The position numbers were made by a program, and so were the translations under genes. Below the pieces are notes generated by a model. It made no database searches and was not told where the DNA came from. It saw only the letters and a list, made by a program, of their open reading frames with translations. Shown here piece after piece: positions 19,235 to 29,937 of a DNA stretch of 64,000 bases (within the stretch, counting starts at the first letter, position 1; each line of letters starts with the position of its first letter). The stretch comes from Pararoseomonas baculiformis (lineage in GTDB: Bacteria > Pseudomonadota > Alphaproteobacteria > Acetobacterales > Acetobacteraceae): positions 1-64,000 of the forward strand of contig NZ_JAGIZB010000003.1 in assembly GCF_017813395.1 (NCBI RefSeq), given 5' to 3'.

Positions 19235-20357
19235 CCGCTGCCTGGGCCGCGATCCCTTCCTCCCGCCCGGGGAAGCCGAGCCGCTCCGTGGTCGTCGCTT
19301 TCACCGAGATACGGTCTTCCGGCACTCCCAGCAGCTCGGCGACGCGGGCGATCATCGCCGGGGCATGCGGGGTGATCTTCGGGCGCTCGCAGATCAGCGT
19401 CACATCCGCATTGGCCAGCATCCCGCCACGGGCGGCGATCCGGCCGGCCGCGTGGCGCAGGAACTGCGCACTGTCCGCATCCTTCCACTCCATCTGGCTC
19501 GGCGGAAAATGCCGGCCGATGTCCCCTTCGGCCAGGGCGCCGTAGATGGCGTCGCAGAGCGCGTGCAGGCCCACATCGGCATCAGAATGCCCGTCCAGCC
19601 CCAGCGAGTGGGGCACTTGCACCCCGCAAAGAAAAAGCGGCCGGCCCTCCACTAGGCGGTGCACATCGAAGCCAGTGCCGGTGCGCGGGATGTAGCGCGG
19701 CAGCAGGCCAGCCTCGGCCCGCTCGAGGTCGCCGGGATAGGTGATCTTCACATTGCTCTCCGATCCGGGGACGATCCGTACAGCGTGGCCCGCCGCTTCC
19801 AGCAGCGCGGCGTCATCGGTGGCGCCTTCGGGCGCGCTGCGATGCAGGGCAAGCAGGGTTCCGAAACGGAAGCCCTGCGGCGTTTGGGCGCGGTACAACC
19901 CTTCGCGTGGCACCGTCCGCAGGATCTTGTCTGCTTCTGCGAGTTTCAGCGTGTCGGCCACAGGCTGGGCGGGGATGGCGCCTTCCGAAGTCTCCAATGC
20001 CGCCAGCACCGCGGCCACCGTTCCGGCCGGGACCACGGGCCGCGCCGCGTCATGCACCAGCACGATCGCGGGGCCCAGCGCGGACAGGGATTCCAGCCCT
20101 GCGCGCACGCTGTCCTGCCGCGTGGCACCACCCGTAACGGCCGGGAGCGCCGGAAGGCCGGTGAGCAGCGAATCCACCCGCGCCCGCTCCGGCTCTGCGC
20201 AGACGGGCTGGATCGCATCCACCAACCCATCGCGCAGCAGGGCCTCGGCGGCGTGGCGCAGCACCGGGCGCCCGAGAAGCGGCAGAAACTGCTTGGCCTC
20301 GTTTCCGCCGAGCCGCTCTCCGCGCCCGGCCGCCATCAGCAAAGCCGCCACCCGCAT
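19212..20357 (-). CDS. ispDF: Bifunctional IspD/IspF enzyme of isoprenoid synthesis
   Basis: A 381-residue fusion typical of alphaproteobacteria. Residues 1 to about 225 are IspD (2-C-methyl-D-erythritol 4-phosphate cytidylyltransferase), with [12 protein letters not shown] and VHDAARPVV. From about 228, IspF (2,4-cyclodiphosphate synthase) has [28 protein letters not shown] and [15 protein letters not shown]. It carries out two steps of the MEP pathway to isopentenyl diphosphate. It is transcribed divergently from dusB across a 125-base gap and converges on the deacetylase gene. Confidence 0.96.
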   Translation of the reverse strand: MRVAALLMAAGRGERLGGNEAKQFLPLLGRPVLRHAAEALLRDGLVDAIQPVCAEPERARVDSLLTGLPALPAVTGGATRQDSVRAGLESLSALGPAIVLVHDAARPVVPAGTVAAVLAALETSEGAIPAQPVADTLKLAEADKILRTVPREGLYRAQTPQGFRFGTLLALHRSAPEGATDDAALLEAAGHAVRIVPGSESNVKITYPGDLERAEAGLLPRYIPRTGTGFDVHRLVEGRPLFLCGVQVPHSLGLDGHSDADVGLHALCDAIYGALAEGDIGRHFPPSQMEWKDADSAQFLRHAAGRIAARGGMLANADVTLICERPKITPHAPAMIARVAELLGVPEDRISVKATTTERLGFPGREEGIAAQAAVSLLVPA

Positions 20358-20482
20358 GCCGTCATTCCCCTGTCCTGCGGCGGAACCTACCCGCAGTGGG
20401 GCCGAAGGCCCAGATCGGCTCAGGCAGGCCTCTCATGCAATGGCGCTTGACCGGGCGCCTGCACAGTTGATAGGCACAATAC

Positions 20483-21607
20483 ATGTCCACATCATCACGC
20501 GTCGGAGAGACTGCCCAACTCGAAGGCACGCCCCGGTTGCGCCCGATCGTTCTGGGGAACGTGCGGATCGCGCGGCCGGTGATCCTCGCCCCCATGTCAG
20601 GCGTCACCGACCTTCCTTTCCGCCGCATCTCCCGCGCGCGGGGCACGCCCATGGTGGTGAGCGAGATGATCGCGAGCCAGGCCATGGTGCGCGAAAATCG
20701 CCAGACCCTGAAGATGGCCGAGGTGGATGGCTTCGGCGGCCCGGCCAGCGTGCAGCTTGCCGGATGCGAGCCGGAAGTGATGGCCGAGGCGGCAAGGCTC
20801 GCCGTGGATCGCGGCGCCGCTCTGGTGGACATCAATTTCGGCTGCCCCGTGAAGAAGGTGGCGATTGGCCAGCAGGCCGGCAGCGCCCTGATGCGGGACG
20901 AGGTCAAGGCCGCGCGCATCCTGGAAGCCACGGTGCGCGCCGTGAACGTGCCGGTCACGCTCAAGATGCGTATGGGGTGGGACCATTCCAGCCTCAATGC
21001 GCCGAACCTCGCCCGCATCGCGGAATCCTGCGGGATCCGGATGGTGACGGTGCATGGGCGCACGCGGCAGATGCTCTACACAGGCACGGCGGACTGGGCC
21101 TTCGTGGCAAAGGTGAAGGCGGCGGTCGGCATCCCCGTGATCGTGAACGGCGACATCCTCGGCCCGCTCGACGCCGAGGAAGCGCTGCGGCAATCCGGTG
21201 CGGACGGCGTGATGATCGGGCGCGGCGCCTATGGCCGTCCCTGGCTGGCCGGGCTGGTGGCGGAATACCTGGCGACCGGTACCATGCCCGCGCCCCCGTC
21301 CCTGGCGGAGCAGCACGCCATGCTGCTGGAGCATTACGCCGACATGCTCTCGCATCACGGCAGCAACCCCGGTCTGCGCCTCGCCCGCAAGCATATCGCC
21401 TGGTACTCGCGCGGCTTGCCCGGCAGCGCCGAGTTCCGCGTCCGCATCAATGCGGCCGACACGGTCGAGGAGGCGATGGCGGCCATTGAGTCCTTCTACC
21501 GCCCGCTGCTTGAGGCCGGGGTGGAAGGCGTGCGGGACATGTTCCGCGAGGCCGGCCGCGACGCGGCGGCTGCGGACGGCGCCGAAGACGAAGCCCTGGC
21601 AGCCTGA
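20483..21607 (+). CDS. dusB: tRNA-dihydrouridine synthase B (NifR3)
   Basis: A 374-residue FMN enzyme that reduces uridine to dihydrouridine in tRNA D-loops. Family features: PVILAPMSGVTDLPFRR near residue 32, the catalytic-cysteine block INFGCPVKKV, the phosphate-binding MGWDHSSLN and HGRTRQMLYTG, and IGRGAYGRPW late in the barrel. It heads the nitrogen-regulation operon: ntrB begins nine bases after its stop. This is the classic nifR3-ntrBC arrangement of Rhodospirillales and Rhizobiales, where read-through from dusB drives ntrBC. Confidence 0.95.
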   Translation: MSTSSRVGETAQLEGTPRLRPIVLGNVRIARPVILAPMSGVTDLPFRRISRARGTPMVVSEMIASQAMVRENRQTLKMAEVDGFGGPASVQLAGCEPEVMAEAARLAVDRGAALVDINFGCPVKKVAIGQQAGSALMRDEVKAARILEATVRAVNVPVTLKMRMGWDHSSLNAPNLARIAESCGIRMVTVHGRTRQMLYTGTADWAFVAKVKAAVGIPVIVNGDILGPLDAEEALRQSGADGVMIGRGAYGRPWLAGLVAEYLATGTMPAPPSLAEQHAMLLEHYADMLSHHGSNPGLRLARKHIAWYSRGLPGSAEFRVRINAADTVEEAMAAIESFYRPLLEAGVEGVRDMFREAGRDAAAADGAEDEALAA

Positions 21608-21616
21608 GAGAGAACC

Positions 21617-22756
21617 ATGCCCGACAGCATCGATTTCTTCCAGAAGTCCGGGCTGCCGGGAACCGCCCATCTCCTGTCGGCCCTGCCGGTCCCGGTGGTG
21701 CTGCTGGACGTGGAGGAGCGCTTCTGCTTCGCAAACCCGGCGGCCGAGCTCTTTCTCGGCCTCTCTTCCTCCACCCTGGCGCAGATGCACCTGACCGACC
21801 TGCTGCCGGAGGATTCACGGCTTCCGGCGCTCGTGCGTCAGGTCCGCGCGGCGGATGCGCCTGTCTCGGACCATGACCTGGTTCTGCATTCCCCTCGCCT
21901 CCATCGGGAAGGCGTGGCGGCCCATGGCGCCCCCTTGCCCGAGATGCCCGGTGCCGTGGTGCTGACCCTGCAGGATGGCTCCACCGCCCAGAAACTGGAC
22001 CGCCAGCTCAACTTCCGCGGCGCCGCCCGCGGTGCCAGCGCCATGGCCGCCATGCTGGCGCATGAGGTGAAGAATCCGCTCTCCGGCATCCGCGGGGCCG
22101 CCCAGTTGCTGGAGCAGGCGGCGAGCGAGGCGGATCGCGAGCTCTGCGTCCTCATCCAGGACGAGGCGGACCGCATCCGTGACCTGGTGGAGCGGATGGA
22201 CATGTTCTCCGAGCGCCCGCTGGAGCGAGAGGCGGTGAACATCCATGAGGTGCTGGACCATGTGCGCCGCATCGCTGCCACCGGCTTCGCCGCCCATCTG
22301 CGCATCCTGGAGGAATACGACCCCTCCCTCCCACCCGTCTGGGGCAACCGCGACCAGCTGGTGCAGATCCTGCTGAACCTGGTGAAGAACGCTGCCGAGG
22401 CGGTGGACCCGCGCGAGGGCGAGATCGTCCTCACCACCGCCTATCGCCACGGCGTCCGCCTCGCCATTCCCGGCTCGCGCGAGCGGGTGCACCTGCCGCT
22501 GGAGGTGACCGTGCGGGACAATGGCCCCGGCATCGCCGAGGATGTGCGCGCGAGCCTCTTCGAGCCCTTCATCACCACCAAGCGGGGCGGGCAGGGGCTG
22601 GGCCTGGCGATGGTGGCAAAGCTGGTGGCCGATCATGGCGCGCTTATTGAATGCGACAGCCGGCCGGGCCGGACGGTGTTCCGCCTCTCCCTGGCGAAGC
22701 CGCCGGCTGGTGCCGCCCTGGCGCAGCAGCGTGCCCGCATCCGCCAGCCCGCCTGA
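21617..22756 (+). CDS. ntrB: Nitrogen regulation sensor kinase NtrB
   Basis: A 379-residue cytoplasmic histidine kinase. A PAS-like domain (about 15-120) precedes the H box, AMLAHEVKNPLSGIRGAAQL, with the phospho-accepting H149. The ATPase domain shows LLNLVKNAAEA (N box), DNGPGIAEDV (G1) and GGQGLGLAMV (G2). NtrB phosphorylates NtrC under nitrogen limitation and is switched to phosphatase by PII. It lies between dusB and ntrC with 9- and 27-base spacers. Confidence 0.95.
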   Translation: MPDSIDFFQKSGLPGTAHLLSALPVPVVLLDVEERFCFANPAAELFLGLSSSTLAQMHLTDLLPEDSRLPALVRQVRAADAPVSDHDLVLHSPRLHREGVAAHGAPLPEMPGAVVLTLQDGSTAQKLDRQLNFRGAARGASAMAAMLAHEVKNPLSGIRGAAQLLEQAASEADRELCVLIQDEADRIRDLVERMDMFSERPLEREAVNIHEVLDHVRRIAATGFAAHLRILEEYDPSLPPVWGNRDQLVQILLNLVKNAAEAVDPREGEIVLTTAYRHGVRLAIPGSRERVHLPLEVTVRDNGPGIAEDVRASLFEPFITTKRGGQGLGLAMVAKLVADHGALIECDSRPGRTVFRLSLAKPPAGAALAQQRARIRQPA

Positions 22757-22783
22757 CCCTTCCCCTCCCAGCCCGGAAGAAGA

Positions 22784-24229
<1,446 letters not shown>

Positions 24230-24239
24230 CGGGTCACCC

Positions 24240-26492
24240 GTGAACAGCGCGGCCCCGGGGGGCGGGCGCAAGAGCATCTTCCGCCGGGCGGCGGACCTGC
24301 TTCTCGGGCGGGGGATGACGCTCGGGCTGGCGCTCGGCGCGCTGCTGGTGGGCATCGCCTCCTTCGCCATGCTGGCGGGTGGCAGCCCCTTCGGCCCGGC
24401 CAGCCCGGCACAGACAGCGGCGCTGGTGCTGGTGAATACCGCCTTCGTTCTCCTCCTCACGGCCAGCCTCGCCGGCCGGCTCGTGCGCGTCTGGGCGGAG
24501 CGGCGGCGCGGCAGCGCCGGCTCGCGGCTGCATGTCCGGCTGGTGATGCTGCTCGGCGGGGTCGCCGTGGTGCCGGCGCTGCTGGTCGCGGTCTTCGCCA
24601 CGGTGTTCTTCCAGCTCGGCATTCAGGCCTGGTTCGGAGACAAGGTGCGCGACACGCTTGAGGCCAGCCTCGTCGCCTCCCGCGCCTATCTGGACGAGAA
24701 CCGCAACACCATTCGGGCCGATGCGCTGGCGATGGCGGCCGATCTCAACCGCGCGGGGCCGCTGCTGCCGGACAACACCCTGGCCTTCAGCCGTGTCCTC
24801 GCCACCTACACGGCCCTGCGGAACCTGACCGAGGCGTCGGTCTTCGAGCCGGTTCTCGGCCGGGTCATCGCCAATGCCGGCCTCGGCACCGCCCTGGTGA
24901 TCGATCCTCCGCCGGCCTGGGCCATGGAGATCGCGCGCCAGGGCGATGTCGCCGTCCTCTCCGCGGATGGGGAGGAAGGGCGGGTGCGGGGCTTGGTGCA
25001 GCTGGATATCGAGCCCGGGCTGATGCTGATGATCGGCCGCCCGCTCGATCCCTCGATCATCGAGCACATGCAGCGGACCGAGCTGGCCTTCCAGGAATAC
25101 GACCAGCTCGACCGGAACCGGTCCGGCCTTCAGATCACATTCGCCATGATCTTCGCCATCGCCACGCTGCTCGTGCTACTGGCGGCGGTGCTGATCGGCC
25201 TTGTCATGGCGAACCAGATCGCCCGGCCCATCTCTCGCCTCATCAACGCGGCGGAGCGGGTGAGGGGGGGCGACCTTTCCGTTCGGGTTGAGGAGGGCCG
25301 GTCGGACGACGAGGTCGGCAGCCTCTCCCGCGCCTTCAACCGCATGACGAACCAGCTTGCCGCCCAGCGGAGCGAGCTGCTGGAGGCCTACCGCCAGCTG
25401 GATGACCGCCGCCGCTTTACGGAAAGCGTGCTCGGCGGCGTCTCGGCCGGGGTGATCGGCCTGGATGCGGAAGGCCGCATCAACCTCCCTAACCGCAGCG
25501 CCAGCGAGCTTCTGGGCCAGGACCTGGAAGCGGCCGCCGGCGTGTCACTGGGGGAGGTGGTTCCGGAGTTCCGCGCCTTCCTTGCCGCCGCCGCCGCCAC
25601 CCCCGAGAAACCGCGGACCGAGGAGATCCCGGTGCCCGGCCCGTCCGGACGCCGCACCCTCCTGGCCCGGATCAGCGCGGAATTCGATGCCGGGGGCGTT
25701 TCCGGCTATGTGCTGACCTTCGATGACATCACGGCGCTCCTCTCGGCCCAGCGCATGGCCGCCTGGGCGGATGTGGCCCGGCGCATCGCCCATGAGATCA
25801 AGAACCCGCTGACACCCATCCAGCTCTCGGCCGAACGCCTCAAGCGCCGCTACCTCAAGCAGATCAGCGACGATCCCGACACCTTCCGCGCCTGCACGGA
25901 CACCATCGTCCGGCAGGTCGGCGATATCGGGCGCATGGTGGACGAGTTCTCCGCCTTTGCCCGCATGCCCCAGCCCGTGATCCGGCCCGAGAACCCGGTC
26001 CAGCTGGTGCGGGAGGCGCTGGTGCTGCAAAGGGACGCCCATCCCTCGATCACCTACGAGCTTCGCACGCCCGACCAGGCCCTGCCGGTCCGCTGCGACC
26101 GGCGGCTGATGAACCAGGCCCTGACCAACCTTCTCCAGAACGCCGCCGACGCCATCGCCATGCGGCCCGAGGGCGAGGCCGGGGGCCGTGTTCTCGTGGA
26201 GGTGACATCCAGCCAGGCCTGGCTGCAGATTGCCGTGGAGGATAACGGGATCGGGCTTCCGGACGATGCGGAGAGGGATCGCCTCACGGAACCGTATGTC
26301 ACCCATAAGGCGAAGGGCACCGGGCTCGGGCTTGCCATCGTCAAGAAGATCATGGAGGACCATGGCGGCGGGCTGGCGCTCGCCGACGGGGTGGAGGGGG
26401 GCGCGCGCGCCACACTGACCCTGCCGCTGGAAGAGACATCGGAGCAGGACGGATTGCAGGAGAGAGGAGAGATGCTGCGCCATGGCGCATGA
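24240..26492 (+). CDS. ntrY: Membrane sensor kinase NtrY
   Basis: A 750-residue membrane kinase starting at GTG (24240), 10 bases after ntrC. N-terminal helices lie near residues 26-46, 61-80 and 105-128, then a periplasmic or extracytoplasmic segment of about 180 residues, a further helix (308-334) and a HAMP domain (to about 380). A PAS domain follows, then the H box RRIAHEIKNPLTPIQLSAERL with H518, and the ATPase domain with LLQNAADAI, DNGIGLPDD and GTGLGLAIVKKI. NtrY signals to NtrX in nitrogen and, in some species, redox control. Its stop overlaps the ntrX start by 11 bases. Confidence 0.95.
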   Translation: MNSAAPGGGRKSIFRRAADLLLGRGMTLGLALGALLVGIASFAMLAGGSPFGPASPAQTAALVLVNTAFVLLLTASLAGRLVRVWAERRRGSAGSRLHVRLVMLLGGVAVVPALLVAVFATVFFQLGIQAWFGDKVRDTLEASLVASRAYLDENRNTIRADALAMAADLNRAGPLLPDNTLAFSRVLATYTALRNLTEASVFEPVLGRVIANAGLGTALVIDPPPAWAMEIARQGDVAVLSADGEEGRVRGLVQLDIEPGLMLMIGRPLDPSIIEHMQRTELAFQEYDQLDRNRSGLQITFAMIFAIATLLVLLAAVLIGLVMANQIARPISRLINAAERVRGGDLSVRVEEGRSDDEVGSLSRAFNRMTNQLAAQRSELLEAYRQLDDRRRFTESVLGGVSAGVIGLDAEGRINLPNRSASELLGQDLEAAAGVSLGEVVPEFRAFLAAAAATPEKPRTEEIPVPGPSGRRTLLARISAEFDAGGVSGYVLTFDDITALLSAQRMAAWADVARRIAHEIKNPLTPIQLSAERLKRRYLKQISDDPDTFRACTDTIVRQVGDIGRMVDEFSAFARMPQPVIRPENPVQLVREALVLQRDAHPSITYELRTPDQALPVRCDRRLMNQALTNLLQNAADAIAMRPEGEAGGRVLVEVTSSQAWLQIAVEDNGIGLPDDAERDRLTEPYVTHKAKGTGLGLAIVKKIMEDHGGGLALADGVEGGARATLTLPLEETSEQDGLQERGEMLRHGA

Positions 26493-27879
26493 CATCCTGA
26501 TCGTCGATGACGAGCCGGACATCCGCGCCCTGATCGACGGCATCCTGGCGGATGAGGGCTATGAGGTCCGGCAGGCCGCGAACAGCGACCAGGCCCTGGC
26601 GGCCTTCCGCCAGAAGCGCCCGAACCTCGTCATTCTCGACATCTGGCTCCAGAATTCCCGGTTGGACGGTCTCGGCATCCTTGAGGCGCTGCACCGCGAG
26701 GAGCCGCGCGTGCCCGTGGTCATGATTTCCGGCCATGGCACCATCGAAACCGCCGTGCAGGCCATCCAGCAGGGCGCCTATGACTTCATCGAGAAGCCCT
26801 TCAAGTCGGACCGGCTTCTCCTGATCGTCGCCCGGGCCCTCGAGGCCGCGAGGCTGAAGCGCGAGAACAGCGAGCTGCGACTGCGAAGCGGCTCGGAAAC
26901 GGAGCTGGTCGGCAACTCGGCCCTCATCGGCCAGGTCCGGAACGCCATCGAGAAGGTGGCGCCCACCGGCTCGCGCGTGCTGCTCACCGGCCCGGCCGGT
27001 TCGGGCAAGGAGGTGGCCGCGCGCATGATCCATGCCCGTTCCCGCCGTGCCGACGAGCCCTTCGTTGCCCTGAACTGCGCCACCTTGAACCCGGCCCGCT
27101 TCGAGGAGGAGCTGTTCGGGGTGGAGGGCGGCCCCGACCCGATCGCCCAGCCGCGGCGCCAGGGTGTGCTGGAACGCGCCCATGGCGGCACGCTGCTGCT
27201 GGACGAGGTGGCGGACATGCCGCTTGAGACCCAGGGCAAGATCGTCCGCGCCCTCCAGGAACAGGGGTTCGAGCGCATCGGCGGAGCGACCCGGGTAAAG
27301 GTGGATGTGCGCGTGACCGCCACCACCAACCGCGACCTTTCCGCCGAGATCGCTGCCGGCCGTTTCCGGGAGGACCTGTACTACCGACTGGCGGTTGTGC
27401 CGATCCGCATGCCTTCCCTCCGGGAGAGGCGGGAGGACGTGCCTGCGCTGGCGCGGCACTTCATGGCCAGGTCGGCCGAGAATTCGGGCGTCCCCCCGCG
27501 GGAGATCAGCGAGGACGCGATGGCGGCGATGCAGGCCTATGACTGGCCGGGCAATGTCCGCCAGCTCCGGAACCTCGTGGACTGGCTGCTGATCATGGCG
27601 CCGGGCGGGCCGAGCGACCCGATCCGGCCGGAGATGCTGCCGCCTGAGGTCGGCTCCGCCGCCCCGGCCATGCTCAAGCTGGACCGGTCCAGCGAAATCA
27701 TGACCCTCCCGCTGCGCGACGCGCGGGAGCTGTTCGAGCGGCAGTATCTGGAGGCGCAGCTGCTCCGCTTCGGCGGGAATATCAGCCGCACCGCCAATTT
27801 CGTCGGCATGGAACGCTCCGCCCTGCACCGGAAGTTGAAGTTCCTGGGCGTGCAGGCCGAGGACCGGGCGAGCGTCTGA
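26482..27879 (+). CDS. ntrX: Response regulator NtrX
   Basis: A 465-residue NtrC-family regulator. The receiver has D53 in LVILDIWLQNS and K106 in IEKPF. The AAA+ domain retains Walker A GPAGSGKE and LLLDEVADMP, but the sigma-54-binding GAFTGA motif is replaced: the segment after EELFGVEGG carries no such loop. This loss is known for alphaproteobacterial NtrX and implies regulation without classical sigma-54 activation. A C-terminal helix-turn-helix (NISRTANFVGMERSALHRKL) binds DNA. It is the partner of NtrY; the dat start overlaps its stop by one base. Confidence 0.94.
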   Translation: MAHDILIVDDEPDIRALIDGILADEGYEVRQAANSDQALAAFRQKRPNLVILDIWLQNSRLDGLGILEALHREEPRVPVVMISGHGTIETAVQAIQQGAYDFIEKPFKSDRLLLIVARALEAARLKRENSELRLRSGSETELVGNSALIGQVRNAIEKVAPTGSRVLLTGPAGSGKEVAARMIHARSRRADEPFVALNCATLNPARFEEELFGVEGGPDPIAQPRRQGVLERAHGGTLLLDEVADMPLETQGKIVRALQEQGFERIGGATRVKVDVRVTATTNRDLSAEIAAGRFREDLYYRLAVVPIRMPSLRERREDVPALARHFMARSAENSGVPPREISEDAMAAMQAYDWPGNVRQLRNLVDWLLIMAPGGPSDPIRPEMLPPEVGSAAPAMLKLDRSSEIMTLPLRDARELFERQYLEAQLLRFGGNISRTANFVGMERSALHRKLKFLGVQAEDRASV

Positions 27880-28751
27880 TGTCGAGAACGGCCTATGTGA
27901 ACGGGCGCTATGTCCCGCAGCGCGACGCTTGCGTGAACATCGAGGACCGGGGCTACCAGTTCGGGGACGGCATCTATGAGGTGGTGAACCTCGTCGATGG
28001 CCGCTTCCTCGACGAGGACCTGCACCTGCAGAGGCTGGAGCGGTCCCTTGGCGAGATCCGCCTGCCCATGCCGATGCCCATGGCCTGCCTGAAGCTGGTC
28101 ATCCGCGAGGTGGCGCGGCGCAATCGTGTGACCGAGGGGCTGGTCTATCTGCAGGTGAATCGTGGCGTGGCCCGGCGCGACCATGCCTTCCCCAGGAAGC
28201 CTGTCCCGGTAAGCCTCGTCGTCACCTCGCGCCACGGCCTTCCCTATCCGTCCAGCATCGAGGGCTGGAACATCGCGACCATCACCCATCCGGACCTCCG
28301 CTGGGCGCGGCGCGACATCAAGAGCGTGAACCTCCTCCCCAATGTCCTGGCCCGCCAGGCCGCGCGCGAGGCCGGGGCAGGGGAGGCGATCCTCTTCGAC
28401 CCGCAGACCCGGATGGTGACGGAGGGCGCGGCCACCAGCTTCTGGGCCGTGGACGCCGAAGGGGCCATCCGCGTCCCGCCGCTCGGCAACACCATCCTGC
28501 CCGGCTGCACCCGTGCCGCCCTGCTCGCGGAAATGGCCGAGCACGGCATCCCCGCCGATGAGCGCCCGATCTCGGTCGACGACCTGCCCACGCTGCGCGA
28601 GGCCTTCATCACCTCCGCTGGCTCCTTCGTGAAGCCGGTGCTGTCGATCGATGGGCGGGCAGTGGCCGATGGAAAACCCGGCCCGGTCACTCGCCGCCTG
28701 TTCGAGATCTTCACGCGGCATGTGAAGGGCGCGCCGCGCAACGCGGCGTGA
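27879..28751 (+). CDS. dat: D-amino acid aminotransferase (class IV PLP)
   Basis: A 290-residue fold-type IV transaminase. Signatures are VNIEDRGYQFGDGIYEVV, LQVNRGVARRDHAFP (characteristic of D-alanine transaminases) and the PLP lysine K148 in RRDIKSVNLLPNVLA. It interconverts D-amino acids and 2-oxo acids, supplying D-glutamate or D-alanine for peptidoglycan. It starts inside the ntrX stop (TGATG) and overlaps the next gene by four bases. Its place inside the ntr-hfq unit is a recurring arrangement in this lineage. A branched-chain aminotransferase is the alternative, but the RDHAFP block argues for the D-specific type. Confidence 0.85.
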   Translation: MSRTAYVNGRYVPQRDACVNIEDRGYQFGDGIYEVVNLVDGRFLDEDLHLQRLERSLGEIRLPMPMPMACLKLVIREVARRNRVTEGLVYLQVNRGVARRDHAFPRKPVPVSLVVTSRHGLPYPSSIEGWNIATITHPDLRWARRDIKSVNLLPNVLARQAAREAGAGEAILFDPQTRMVTEGAATSFWAVDAEGAIRVPPLGNTILPGCTRAALLAEMAEHGIPADERPISVDDLPTLREAFITSAGSFVKPVLSIDGRAVADGKPGPVTRRLFEIFTRHVKGAPRNAA

Positions 28752-29410
28752 AGCGCCCGCGCGCCATCGTTTGGGACTGGGACAACACCCTGGCCGATGG
28801 CTGGCCGGCCATCCGCGCCGGGCTGAACGCCGCCTTCCGCGACGCCGGGCTTCCGGAATGGACGCTGGATGAGGTGCGCGAGCGGGTCCGGCACTCGCTA
28901 CGGGACAGTTTCCCGCATCTCTTCGGTGCCCGCTGGGAACATGCCCGCGACATCTTCTACGCCGGGGTCCGCGCCACCCATCTGGAGGTGCTGCGGCCCA
29001 TGCCCGATACCGAGGCGCTGATCCGCGGGGCTGCCCAGATCGCGCCCATGGCCGTGCTTTCCAACAAATCAGGCCCCCTGCTCCGGGCCGAGGTCTCGCA
29101 TCTGGGCTGGGCACCGCTTTTCCGTGCCCTGGTCGGGGCAGGGGACTGCGCCGGGGACAAGCCCGATCCCCGCGCCATGCGCGTGGCCTGCGCCGCCTGC
29201 GGCGTGCCGGCGGGCGAGGGGGTCTGGTATGTCGGCGACAATGCGCTGGACATGGATGCGGCGCGGCGGGCGGGCTGCGTCCCCGTGCTGCTCGGCGACG
29301 CCGCCCATGATGGCGGCCCCGGCGTCTCGAACCCTGCGCTCCATTTCCTGAACGCGACGCAGATGACCGATGCGTTATCGGCCCTGGACAAGCTCCCGGT
29401 CGGCAGGTGA
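28748..29410 (+). CDS. HAD-superfamily phosphatase (phosphoglycolate phosphatase-like)
   Basis: A 220-residue HAD hydrolase. Motif I is [10 protein letters not shown] with nucleophile D10 and acid D12; motif II is LSNKSG; motif III is GDKPDPRAM; motif IV is [14 protein letters not shown]. An alpha-helical cap lies between residues 17 and 85. The substrate is probably a small phosphate ester such as phosphoglycolate. It starts at GTG overlapping the dat stop (GTGA). A 130-base gap with possible promoter sequence separates it from hfq. Confidence 0.82.
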   Translation: MKRPRAIVWDWDNTLADGWPAIRAGLNAAFRDAGLPEWTLDEVRERVRHSLRDSFPHLFGARWEHARDIFYAGVRATHLEVLRPMPDTEALIRGAAQIAPMAVLSNKSGPLLRAEVSHLGWAPLFRALVGAGDCAGDKPDPRAMRVACAACGVPAGEGVWYVGDNALDMDAARRAGCVPVLLGDAAHDGGPGVSNPALHFLNATQMTDALSALDKLPVGR

Positions 29411-29540
29411 GTTTGTCCCTCCCAGGGCGAGGGTGCGCGCCCGGGAACGCGGTGCGCCGTGCGGGCGTGCAACGAAGAACAACCGCCCCGGATCCACCAC
29501 GGCAAAGCCGGGTGGAGAGCAAGAAGAAGGGCATCAGCCA

Positions 29541-29873
29541 ATGGCTGCCGACAAGTCCCAGAACGTGCAGGACGTGTTCCTGAACCATGTTCGCAAGAGC
29601 AAGACCCCGGTCACCGTCTTCCTGGTGAACGGCGTGAAGCTGCAGGGCATCATCACCTGGTTCGACAATTTCTCGGTCCTGCTGCGCCGTGACGGGCACA
29701 CCCAGCTCGTCTATAAGCACGCCATCAGCACCGTGATGCCCGGCGCTCCGATCATGCTCTTCGACGCCGCTTCCGCCGGCGCGCAGCAGCCCAGCCAGGG
29801 CGGCGCTCCGATCCGGGAGACCACCATGACCCTCTCACCGCGCGAGCCAAGCCCTGTCGGACAACAAGACTGA
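29541..29873 (+). CDS. hfq: RNA chaperone Hfq
   Basis: A 110-residue Hfq. The Sm1 motif spans [20 protein letters not shown] to [10 protein letters not shown]; the Sm2 motif is YKHAIST, with LVY before it, matching the YKHA signature. The conserved lateral and proximal RNA-binding residues (Gln8 equivalent, K and H of YKHA) are present. The C-terminal tail of about 35 residues is rich in Ala, Gln, Ser and Pro and is longer than the tail of many alphaproteobacterial Hfqs. It promotes small RNA-mRNA pairing. AAGAAGG lies upstream of the ATG at 29541. hflX follows. Confidence 0.96.
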   Translation: MAADKSQNVQDVFLNHVRKSKTPVTVFLVNGVKLQGIITWFDNFSVLLRRDGHTQLVYKHAISTVMPGAPIMLFDAASAGAQQPSQGGAPIRETTMTLSPREPSPVGQQD

Positions 29874-29879
29874 ATCTGG

Positions 29880-29901
29880 GGCGGGGGGTCCTACCCCCGC
29901 C
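29880..29901 (+). other. GC-rich hairpin at the hfq-hflX junction
   Basis: GGCGGGGG (29880-29887) pairs perfectly with CCCCCGCC (29894-29901) around a six-base loop, seven bases after the hfq stop. No T-run follows. It may stabilise the hfq message or lower hflX expression; it may also simply be coding sequence if hflX begins upstream at 29854. Confidence 0.45.
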
Positions 29902-29937
29902 GCGGTCATCCTCCCCTGGGAGAAGCCCCCCCACCTC

